Under the pieces are notes generated by a model. The model was not told the DNA's origin, did no database searches, and saw only the letters and a program-made list of their open reading frames with translations. Positions 1 through 6,315 of a stretch of DNA of 6,315 nt are shown here, in pieces (within the stretch, counting starts at the first letter, position 1; every line of letters starts with the position of its first letter). Source of the stretch: CALRBF01 sp041164045 (GTDB lineage Bacteria; Patescibacteriota; Minisyncoccia; SW-4-49-11). The position numbers were made by a program, and so were the translations under genes. The stretch lies in assembly GCA_041164045.1 (NCBI GenBank), contig JBEAQD010000005.1:1-6315 (forward strand), read 5' to 3'.

Positions 1-171
1 GGTTCAGGCTATGAACTGTTTATCGGCAAATGGAAATCTACCGATACTACGCGAGACCTTAACGCCTACATCGACGAATATCGCGTCACCCCAGGCATCG
101 CCCGCTACACTTCCAACTTCACCCCACCAACAGCTGAGCTACCAACATCTGGAAATATATTAACTTATTAA
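1..171 (+). CDS. LamG / concanavalin A-like domain protein, C-terminal fragment
   Basis: Frame 1 is open from the window edge to a TAA at 169-171 and gives the last 56 residues of a protein whose start lies outside the window. The stretch with IDEYRVTPGIARYT followed by SNFTPPTAELP is the typical last strand and tail of LamG-like jelly-roll domains (concanavalin A-like lectin/glucanase fold), in which IDE-R-V-G-ARYT-F-PP recurs. Such domains usually sit in large secreted or surface proteins that bind carbohydrate or partner proteins; the ligand cannot be read from this fragment. The domain ends about 10 residues before the stop, so no C-terminal membrane anchor or sorting signal follows. Codons end in C far more often than in murJ or lepA (GCC, ATC, ACC, TAC, CGC), and G+C is about 47% by hand count. 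This suggests transfer or a different expression class. Family assignment is from pattern recognition only. Confidence 0.7.
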   Translation, partial: GSGYELFIGKWKSTDTTRDLNAYIDEYRVTPGIARYTSNFTPPTAELPTSGNILTY

Positions 172-270
172 AAAGGTATATATAAATTATAATAGTATTA
201 TAGAGTACTATTTGTAACTCAATTTACCTTTGTTGTAAGGGTAACCTGAGATTCACCTGATGTATATATT
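172..270. other. AT-rich spacer with a weak hairpin (191-212)
   Basis: This stretch after the LamG stop codon holds no credible gene. AATAGTA at 191-197 pairs with TACTATT at 206-212 around an 8-base loop. The stem has little GC and lacks a real T-run, so it is at best a weak terminator. A TATAAT at 188-193 could be a -10 box, but nothing like TTGACA lies 16-18 bases upstream. AT-rich sequence gives such matches by chance. Confidence 0.3.
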
Positions 271-284
271 GCCCTCCTTTGGAG

Positions 285-624
285 GAGGCGGTCTTTAGGC
301 CGGAGGTGGATAGAATTTAAATCTTATTTCTAATTTAAAACTATAGTTTACTAACTATCCACCCTCCCTCGTCGCAAATGGGATTGACTCCTGTGAAACC
401 TCACAGGTTTGGCCAGCCTTCCTCCACGGGAAAACTCACCATTTCCACTAATCCCCCTAAAACCCCATCTCGGACACCCTCGGTTTCCGACACTCGGAGC
501 CATAGCTCCTCGCTACCTTCCTACTTAGGGGAATTACTTCCCCTTTCCCAAACCTTCAGTCTATTTCGTGTTCCCCCCTAAGGGAGACAGAAAACCTAAA
601 TACAGACGACTGAAAGATCGCCTC
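285..624 (-). ncRNA. candidate orphan structured RNA (about 340 nt)
   Basis: A GC-rich island in AT-rich intergenic DNA that folds extensively. The ends pair: 285-296 with 613-624, 12 positions, giving one G-U pair if read on plus and an A-C mismatch on minus. Inside are 555-561 with 608-614 (7 bp), 562-566 with 598-602 (5 bp), hairpin 527-544 (7 bp, GTAA loop on minus), hairpin 496-509 (5 bp), 429-433 with 442-446, hairpin 390-407 (7 bp), and 302-313 with 355-367. A long-range helix 376-385 with 461-470 has 10 pairs including two G-U wobbles only if read on minus. The minus strand is also G-rich and purine-rich, as structured RNAs usually are, so minus is favoured. I looked for RNase P RNA, tmRNA, SRP RNA and 6S signatures and found none. 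Some helices are mutually exclusive and no fold was computed. An antisense role or a GC-rich repeat is also possible. Confidence 0.45.
302..367. repeat. long inverted repeat inside the candidate RNA
   Basis: GGAGGTGGATAG at 302-313 is complementary to CTATCCACC plus CTCC at 355-367, giving 12 pairs with a single extra C on the right arm. The 41-base loop is almost pure A/T and contains the 12-base palindrome AAACTATAGTTT at 338-349. The contrast between GC-rich arms and an AT-rich loop is sharp. It is the largest single stem in the region and could be an arm of the RNA or a separate element inserted in it. Confidence 0.6.
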
Positions 625-747
625 TACGATTCACAACTCACAAATCATAATTCAAATAAAGGTAGCTATACAAAGGCACTTATACTAGTTTACATAGTTC
701 AAATACCACAACAAGTCAAAAATAAATCATAACTCCTCCAAAATCTC
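625..747. other. AT-rich spacer between candidate RNA and 16S promoter
   Basis: No open reading frame, tRNA or strong hairpin is seen. The 9-base word AAATCATAA occurs twice (642-650 and 724-732), which is not remarkable at this composition. If the adjoining RNA is on the minus strand, this stretch must hold its promoter. The 16S promoter at 748 points the other way. Confidence 0.5.
644..673 (-). promoter_or_regulatory. possible minus-strand promoter for the candidate RNA
   Basis: Read on the minus strand, TTGTAT (673 down to 668) is followed after 18 bases by TATGAT (649 down to 644). The -10 matches the sigma-70 consensus at 5 of 6 positions, while the -35 keeps only TTG. Transcription would begin near 637, about 13 bases before the outer helix of the candidate RNA. 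The placement is sensible, but AT-rich DNA gives such matches by chance. Confidence 0.25.
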
Positions 748-776
748 TTGACAAAAGTCTATATTTCAATTATTAT
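748..776 (+). promoter_or_regulatory. 16S rRNA promoter (sigma-70 type)
   Basis: A perfect -35 hexamer TTGACA at 748-753 is followed after exactly 17 bases by TATTAT at 771-776 (5 of 6 to the -10 consensus). Transcription should start near 783, about 125 bases before the mature 16S 5' end. It is the best two-part promoter in the window, as expected for an rRNA gene. No boxA-like antitermination site was recognised in the leader. Confidence 0.75.
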
Positions 777-782
777 ATACAT

Positions 783-907
783 ACCGTCTTAAATACATAA
801 GACAGTTCGTTAATAATTCAATCAACTTACAACTAAAAATTGTAAGGTTCAATAACTATATCCTGAATATTTAAAGAGTAGATGTTTTTTAGAAACAATC
901 TGACGTT
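783..907 (+). other. 16S rRNA leader (transcribed 5' spacer)
   Basis: This is the sequence between the predicted transcription start and the mature 16S. It contains two small hairpins: GTCTTA at 786-791 with TAAGAC at 798-803 (6 bp), and CTTACAA at 826-832 with TTGTAAG at 840-846 (7 bp). At its end is the 5' arm of the processing stem (878-905). The exact start is inferred from promoter spacing. Confidence 0.55.
878..905 (+). promoter_or_regulatory. 5' arm of the pre-16S processing stem
   Basis: This arm is complementary to 2512-2539 over 28 positions: 27 pairs including three G-U wobbles (881/2536, 884/2533, 886/2531) and a single A-G mismatch (893/2524). The inner 12 bases, AACAATCTGACG at 894-905, pair perfectly with 2512-2523. 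Such a helix closing the 16S loop is the classic substrate for RNase III, which frees pre-16S rRNA. Here the arm ends only about 2 bases before the mature 5' end. Confidence 0.85.
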
Positions 908-2408
<1,501 letters not shown>

Positions 2409-2511
2409 CTAAGGATATGCCTGTTGAAGCAATTCAACAAGGAATGGTCGGTCAAGATTTATATCTTGATAACTTTTACACCAACAAATCCTTGTCTTTT
2501 GAGACAAGGTG
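2409..2511 (+). other. 16S trailer with three hairpins
   Basis: Between the mature 3' end and the processing stem lie about 103 bases with three consecutive stem-loops. The first is 2422-2428 with 2433-2439 (7 bp, GCAA tetraloop, extended by CC/GG at 2420-2421/2441-2442 across a bulged A). The second is 2452-2458 with 2463-2469 (7 bp). The third is 2490-2497 with 2502-2509 (8 bp, TTTG loop). None of them makes a tRNA cloverleaf, and there is no TTCGA-like T-arm. They may guide 3' end trimming of the 16S; that role is inferred. Confidence 0.6.
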
Positions 2512-2539
2512 CGTCAGATTGTTGCTAAAAGATATTTAC
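2512..2539 (+). promoter_or_regulatory. 3' arm of the pre-16S processing stem
   Basis: Pairs with 878-905. Its presence just before the terminator shows that the transcription unit is designed around the 16S alone, with no linked 23S. Confidence 0.85.
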
Positions 2540-2568
2540 AATAATCAGATATAGTTATTAATTGATTG

Positions 2569-2610
2569 AATAAAACAGATTTCTCCACAGTGAGGAGTCT
2601 GTTTTATTTT
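2569..2610 (+). terminator. intrinsic terminator of the 16S unit
   Basis: The outer stem AATAAAACAGA at 2569-2579 pairs with TCTGTTTTATT at 2598-2608 (11 bp). A three-T bulge (2580-2582) separates it from an inner stem CTCC at 2583-2586 with GGAG at 2594-2597 and a 7-base loop. The T-rich run at 2602-2610 is partly in the stem. It ends the rRNA transcript only about 15 bases before the murJ -10 box. Confidence 0.8.
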
Positions 2611-2630
2611 ATACTAAAATAGTGTATAAT
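2602..2630 (+). promoter_or_regulatory. murJ promoter, -10 TATAAT at 2625-2630
   Basis: A perfect TATAAT lies at 2625-2630. The -35 position (2602-2607, TTTTAT) falls in the T-run of the preceding terminator and matches the consensus poorly. The start of transcription would be near 2637, so the ATG at 2640 would be at or within a few bases of the 5' end of the mRNA. No Shine-Dalgarno is present. Confidence 0.6.
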
Positions 2631-2639
2631 AATTCTATT

Positions 2640-4208
2640 ATGTTTACAGTCAAAAAATTAAAGCAATTTTTGCCTAAATCAGCTATTATACATATTACAG
2701 GATATTTAGTTATCTTGAGTATACTTTCTCGTATTTTAGGTTTATTTCGAGATAGACTGCTGACTAGTAATTTTGATACTACAATTCTCGATGCCTATTT
2801 TTCAGCTTTTAGAATACCAGATTTTTTATATAATATTCTAATTTTAGGTACACTATCCAGTGCTTTTATTCCATTATTTAGCAAATTAATACATCACAAA
2901 GATAAGCAAAAAGAAGCTCAGAGTTTAGTAGATGATGTTCTATTAATTGTAGGTGCTATTATGGGGATAATATCTGTCTTAATGATAATTTTTGCCCCAT
3001 ATTTGGTTAAATTAGTAGCTATTTCTTATGAAGGTCAGAAATTTACAGATACAGTTACTTTGACCCGTATTATGGCATTCTCTCCATTTATATTCAGTAT
3101 ATCTAGTGTTCTATCTAGTGTGCTTAATGCTTATAAAAAGTTTATCATTGTAGCTTTGGCTCCGATTGTTTATAATGTTGGGATTATTGTTGGAATTATT
3201 TGGCTATATCCAATGTGGGGAATAGTTGGGTTGGGGTATGGAGTAGTCTTGGGTGCAATTTTACATCTTTTGATTCAAATTCCAAGTGTACTCAGGCTCA
3301 ATATTAGCCTCAAAATTGATACCAAATTATATCTAAAGAATCTCAAAAGACTATGGGATTTATATTGGCCAAGACTCTTGGTGATAGATACGGCCATGCT
3401 AAGTCTGTTTATTGGTACCATTATTGCCTCTACCAGACCAGATGCGGTGACTTATTTTACTTTAGCTTTTAATCTCAATGCTCTACCATTAGGAGTAATA
3501 GCTATATCTTTTGCCACAGCGATATTCCCATATCTGACCGAAGCCTATGCTAAAGAGGATGAAGAGGCTTTTCGAAATTATGTTATTAGTGGAATTGCCA
3601 AAAATTTACTATTATTAATACCTATAATGATGTTAATGCTAAATTTTAGAGCTCAAATTGTTAGAATAGTTTATGGTGGAGGAGGGTTTGACTGGGAGTC
3701 TACTAGAATTACTTTTGAGACCTTTACTATTCTAGCTTTATCTATCCCATTTCAAGGTCTAACTCCATTACTGAGCCGCGCCTTATTTGCGAGGCACGAT
3801 ACCAGAACTCCAATGATAGTAGGAATCATTGGTATGCTTATAAATATAGTCTTAGCTTTAGTCTTAAGTCATTATTGGCAAGTTTTGGGAGTAGCAGCTG
3901 CTTTTTCAATCACTATGGCAATTACCTGTCTAATATACGGAGTAATTATATTTAGAACTATTAATCATGGTAGTGTTATCAAAACTATTATATACGGACT
4001 ACAAGTCTCACTTTGGGCATTTGGTATGCTTGGTATTGCTTATCTCTTCAAACATATTATTGGACTTATTCTAGGTACTGATACATTCCTATCTCTTGTA
4101 GTACAAGTTATAGGAGCATCAGCTCCGGCTCTAGCTATCTATATTCTAATTACTTGGAAGCTTGGACTAACTAAAGTCCTTTCTAATAAAAATAATTCTA
4201 AATTATAA
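2640..4208 (+). CDS. murJ: MurJ/MviN-family lipid II flippase
   Basis: A 522-residue polytopic membrane protein of the MOP superfamily. Known members flip the peptidoglycan precursor lipid II across the inner membrane. About 14 hydrophobic segments are visible by eye, the usual MurJ number, and the length is close to E. coli MurJ (about 511). Family marks are SRILGLFRDR near residues 30-39, DAYFSAFRIPDFLYN near 51-65, SSAFIPLF near 73-80, LPLGV near 282-286 and RALFARHDTRTP at 380-391. The arginines and Asp of E. coli R18/R24/D25 are kept (R31, R37, D38). By my alignment, Tyr64 replaces R52 and Asn278 replaces R270. I chose ATG 2640 because a GTG at 2622, adding six residues, would lie across the TATAAT box. 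It has its own promoter after the 16S terminator. Substrate specificity in this lineage is inferred. Confidence 0.92.
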   Translation: MFTVKKLKQFLPKSAIIHITGYLVILSILSRILGLFRDRLLTSNFDTTILDAYFSAFRIPDFLYNILILGTLSSAFIPLFSKLIHHKDKQKEAQSLVDDVLLIVGAIMGIISVLMIIFAPYLVKLVAISYEGQKFTDTVTLTRIMAFSPFIFSISSVLSSVLNAYKKFIIVALAPIVYNVGIIVGIIWLYPMWGIVGLGYGVVLGAILHLLIQIPSVLRLNISLKIDTKLYLKNLKRLWDLYWPRLLVIDTAMLSLFIGTIIASTRPDAVTYFTLAFNLNALPLGVIAISFATAIFPYLTEAYAKEDEEAFRNYVISGIAKNLLLLIPIMMLMLNFRAQIVRIVYGGGGFDWESTRITFETFTILALSIPFQGLTPLLSRALFARHDTRTPMIVGIIGMLINIVLALVLSHYWQVLGVAAAFSITMAITCLIYGVIIFRTINHGSVIKTIIYGLQVSLWAFGMLGIAYLFKHIIGLILGTDTFLSLVVQVIGASAPALAIYILITWKLGLTKVLSNKNNSKL

Positions 4209-4209
4209 T

Positions 4210-4239
4210 TTGACAAAATCTAGTTTTTTAGTGTAGTCT
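4210..4239 (+). promoter_or_regulatory. possible promoter for the small membrane protein
   Basis: A perfect TTGACA at 4210-4215 begins two bases after the murJ stop. The best -10 at normal spacing is weak (TAGTCT at 4234-4239, 18-base spacer). A better TATTAT at 4241-4246 is 25 bases away, which is too far. No terminator is evident after murJ, so read-through from murJ may also express the small gene. Confidence 0.35.
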
Positions 4240-4266
4240 GTATTATTGTCTAGTTCTTTTTCTAAA

Positions 4267-4455
4267 ATGTCTAAATCCTTAGTTTATGCTCTTTTTTTCT
4301 TTTTTATATTGTCTCCCATTATATCAGTGATTATATTTACCTTTTTCAAAGAGAATATATTGGGGCAGATAATGTTCTTAGCTTTGCAGGTAATTAATAT
4401 TGTAGTAGGAATTATATATTTGCTTCCAGATAAAACTAATAACCGAGGCTCTTGA
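4267..4455 (+). CDS. small two-helix membrane protein, function unknown
   Basis: A 62-residue frame from ATG 4267 to TGA 4453-4455. Two hydrophobic segments, about residues 5-27 (with an FFFF run) and 34-54, are separated by a short KEN turn, and the tail DKTNNRGS is polar. This is a hairpin-like small membrane protein. I do not recognise a family. A TTG at 4246 would add seven residues (MSSSFSK). That start coincides with the transcription start expected from the upstream TTGACA, so it cannot be excluded. No Shine-Dalgarno precedes either start. AT-rich codon use matches murJ and lepA, which supports a real gene. It lies 58 bases after murJ, and its last codons form the left arm of a terminator. 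A link to MurJ is suggested only by position. Confidence 0.55.
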   Translation: MSKSLVYALFFFFILSPIISVIIFTFFKENILGQIMFLALQVINIVVGIIYLLPDKTNNRGS

Positions 4456-4475
4456 TAGGTCTCGGTTTTTTCTTT
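4441..4475 (+). terminator. intrinsic terminator overlapping the small gene's end
   Basis: AACCGAG at 4441-4447 pairs with CTCGGTT at 4461-4467, extended inward by G-T, C-G and T-G pairs to a 10-bp stem with a 7-base loop. A run of T with one C (4466-4475) follows. The left arm encodes the last residues of the small protein and its stop codon lies in the loop. The terminator separates this transcript from lepA. Confidence 0.8.
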
Positions 4476-4477
4476 AG

Positions 4478-4506
4478 TTGTAAAATATCCAAATTTTAGC
4501 TATAAT
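4478..4506 (+). promoter_or_regulatory. lepA promoter
   Basis: TTGTAA at 4478-4483 (4 of 6 to the -35 consensus) and a perfect TATAAT at 4501-4506 are separated by exactly 17 bases. A second, overlapping TATAAT at 4506-4511 is too close to the ATG to be the working box. Transcription from the first should start near 4513-4516, at the lepA ATG. No Shine-Dalgarno lies between. Confidence 0.7.
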
Positions 4507-4515
4507 ATAATACAT

Positions 4516-6309
4516 ATGCAATATATTCGAAACTTTAGTATTATCGCTCATATCGATCATGGGAAGTCAACTTTGTCTGACCGTATTTTGGAATTGACTC
4601 AAACCGTTGAGAAGAGAAAAATGAAAGAACAATTTCTCGACTCTATGGAATTGGAGCAAGAACGGGGGATTACTATCAAAATGCAACCAGTGAGGGTAAA
4701 ATATCCATATCAGGGGCAGGAATATATTCTGAATCTGATTGATACTCCTGGACATGTTGATTTTAGTTATGAAGTTTCTCGTAGTTTGGCGGCTGTAGAG
4801 GGGGCAATACTACTAGTAGACGCTACACAAGGAATACAAGCTCAGACAATTGCTAACGTATATCTTGCTATAGAGCAAGATTTAGTTATTATACCAGCTG
4901 TTAATAAGGTAGACTTACCGCACGCTAGAGTTAGTGAAGTCAAGCAGGAAATTTGTGAATTGCTAGGAGTGGAGGAGTCAGAAATATTAGAAATTTCTGG
5001 CAAAACTGGACGGGGAGTACCAGCCTTATTAGAGCGAGTGATTAATGAAGTCCCAGCTCCAGTGGCAAATTCTATAGAGGGAGACCATTTCAGAGCTTTG
5101 ATATTTGATTCGGCTTTTGATTCTTATAAAGGAGTTATTGCTCATATTAGAGTGGTAGATGGGAATATCTCAACCGCTGATACTATCAAAATGTTAGCCA
5201 AAAAACAAGAGGCTCAGGTCTTAGAGCTAGGAGTTTTCACCCCCCAGATGACCAAATTAGAGACTCTCTCAGCTGGGATGATTGGCTATATTGCAACGGG
5301 GCTTAAAAATGTGGAGAATGTGAGAGTAGGAGATACTATTATTAAGTTTCCAGCAGGACAAGATTTAGCACCGCTAGCTGAGTATATGGAGCCTATTCCG
5401 GTAGTATATGCTAGTATTTTTGTGGCGAGTACTGAGGAGTATCCAGTATTAAGAGATGCTCTCAATAAACTAAAATTATCTGACTCATCTTTAGTCTTCG
5501 AACCTGAGTCCAAAGAAGCTCTAGGAAAAGGTTTTAGATGTGGATTCTTAGGTATGTTGCATCTTGATATTATTACTGAGAGATTGCGGCGTGAATATGA
5601 TCTAGATTTGATTATTAGTACACCGTCTGTTGCCTATATTGTGGAGCAAACTAATGGAGATAAGTATACTATTTATTCGGCAACAGATTTCCCAGACAAT
5701 ACCAAATTAGCTAGAATCCTAGAGCCCTATGTGAGATTAGAGATAATGACTCCTAAGGATTATATTGGCTCTGTAATGGACCTATTACAAAAGAGACGCG
5801 GACAATTTATTAATACCAAATATATTGGAGAGGATAGAGCAATTGTAGAATATCAAATTCCATTAGCTAAAGTGATTGTGGATTTTTATGATGTACTAAA
5901 AAGTATTACTTCTGGCTATGCCTCGGTCAACTATTATCCACTAGAGCCTCAACAGGCAGATTTAGTGAAATTAGATATTATGGTAGCAAGTGAGGCTCAA
6001 GAGGCTTTATCACATATAGTTTATAAAGATGAGGCTCATGATGAAGGTAAAAGAATAGTGCATAAATTAAAACAATCACTTCCAAGACAACAATATGCAG
6101 TAGCTCTACAAGCAGCCATTGGAGGAACTATAGTAGCCAGAGAAACATTATCGGCTTTTAGAAAAGATGTAACAGCTAAACTATACGGAGGAGATAGAAC
6201 TCGTAAAGATAAATTGCTCAAAAAACAAAAAGAAGGTAAAAAAAGAATGAGAGATACCGCCCGTATACATATCCCAAAAGAAGTGTACTTAGAAGTTTTA
6301 AAACATTAA
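4516..6309 (+). CDS. lepA: elongation factor 4 (LepA), ribosome-associated GTPase
   Basis: A complete 597-residue LepA (E. coli 599). It is a cytoplasmic translational GTPase that binds the ribosome; proposed roles include back-translocation, stress translation and 30S biogenesis. The GTPase motifs are intact: G1 AHIDHGKST (11-19), G2 RGITI (50-54), G3 DTPGH (76-80) with catalytic His80, G4 NKVD (130-133), and G5 SGK (161-163), where SAK is more usual. The LepA-specific parts follow: GFRCGFLGMLHLDI in the EF-G-like domain III, then the C-terminal domain with YPLEPQQADLVKLDI and the basic stretch AKLYGGDRTRKDKLLKKQKEG, ending in EVYLEVLKH. The ATG gives the standard N-terminus (IRNFSIIAHIDHGK) and directly follows the promoter, so the message is probably leaderless. 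It stands after a terminator and its own promoter, not in an operon with lepB as in E. coli. Six bases remain after the stop codon. Confidence 0.98.
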   Translation: MQYIRNFSIIAHIDHGKSTLSDRILELTQTVEKRKMKEQFLDSMELEQERGITIKMQPVRVKYPYQGQEYILNLIDTPGHVDFSYEVSRSLAAVEGAILLVDATQGIQAQTIANVYLAIEQDLVIIPAVNKVDLPHARVSEVKQEICELLGVEESEILEISGKTGRGVPALLERVINEVPAPVANSIEGDHFRALIFDSAFDSYKGVIAHIRVVDGNISTADTIKMLAKKQEAQVLELGVFTPQMTKLETLSAGMIGYIATGLKNVENVRVGDTIIKFPAGQDLAPLAEYMEPIPVVYASIFVASTEEYPVLRDALNKLKLSDSSLVFEPESKEALGKGFRCGFLGMLHLDIITERLRREYDLDLIISTPSVAYIVEQTNGDKYTIYSATDFPDNTKLARILEPYVRLEIMTPKDYIGSVMDLLQKRRGQFINTKYIGEDRAIVEYQIPLAKVIVDFYDVLKSITSGYASVNYYPLEPQQADLVKLDIMVASEAQEALSHIVYKDEAHDEGKRIVHKLKQSLPRQQYAVALQAAIGGTIVARETLSAFRKDVTAKLYGGDRTRKDKLLKKQKEGKKRMRDTARIHIPKEVYLEVLKH

Positions 6310-6315
6310 AGAAAA

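Noticed and set aside
378..581. 67-codon plus-strand open frame rich in Pro, Ser and Thr
   Set aside because: It lies in the paired GC-rich block, has no ribosome site, uses codons unlike the other genes and resembles no protein family. It is most simply the pyrimidine-rich complement of the candidate RNA.
285..624. RNase P RNA, tmRNA, SRP RNA or 6S RNA
   Set aside because: Size and closed ends first suggested RNase P RNA, but GAGGAAAGTCC and the ACAGAACCCGGCTTA-type core are missing on both strands. No tmRNA-like tRNA ends or SRP GGAAGGAAGCAG core is present either.
285..624. Decayed protein gene on the minus strand
   Set aside because: One minus frame reads as short protein-like stretches, but it is broken by in-frame stops and has no recognisable domain, while base pairing explains the block better.
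2409..2568. tRNA (Ile or Ala) in the 16S trailer
   Set aside because: The three hairpins do not form a cloverleaf, and no GGTTCGA-type T-arm or acceptor pairing is present.
2622..2639. GTG at 2622 as the murJ start
   Set aside because: It immediately precedes and overlaps the TATAAT -10 region, adds six residues unlike a MurJ N-terminus, and would not be in the transcript from that promoter. ATG 2640 is preferred.
4567..6221. Minus-strand open frames of 61-75 codons inside lepA
   Set aside because: They are shadows of the conserved lepA coding sequence with no promoter or family match.

Overview
The window looks like a piece of an AT-rich genome from a Candidate Phyla Radiation (Patescibacteria) bacterium, most likely near the Microgenomates/Katanobacteria side. 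The evidence is the 16S rRNA at 908-2408. It has the A-for-C change in the 530 loop, a swapped helix in the 1080-1090 region, and mismatches to several universal primers, all of a kind I associate with that group. The exact phylum is inferred by eye, not from an alignment.

Layout from left to right. Positions 1-171 hold the 3' end of a LamG/concanavalin-A-like surface protein, with codon use unlike the other protein genes. Positions 172-747 have no credible protein gene. Within them, a GC-rich, strongly base-paired block at about 285-624 is best read as an undescribed structured RNA, probably on the minus strand. A consensus-like promoter at 748-776 then drives a 16S rRNA unit. This unit has a leader, the mature 16S, a trailer with three hairpins, a 28-position leader/trailer processing stem and an intrinsic terminator at 2569-2610. 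No 23S, 5S or tRNA gene follows, so the 16S is a stand-alone transcription unit here.

Positions 2640-4208 encode a MurJ/MviN-family lipid II flippase. A 62-residue two-helix membrane protein of unknown function (4267-4455) follows, and its last codons lie inside a terminator stem. LepA (elongation factor 4) is complete at 4516-6309. The genes are packed tightly, with their own promoters and terminators in very short spacers. Both murJ and lepA have a perfect TATAAT exactly 9 bases before the ATG and no Shine-Dalgarno sequence, which predicts leaderless mRNAs even though the 16S keeps an intact anti-Shine-Dalgarno CCTCC.

Functionally the window combines ribosome production (16S), translation quality (LepA), cell-wall precursor export (MurJ) and a surface adhesin-like protein. 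No CRISPR array, transposase, toxin-antitoxin pair or defence gene is visible. The items most worth following are the orphan structured RNA, the self-contained 16S unit with its processing helix, and the shared leaderless promoter layout.
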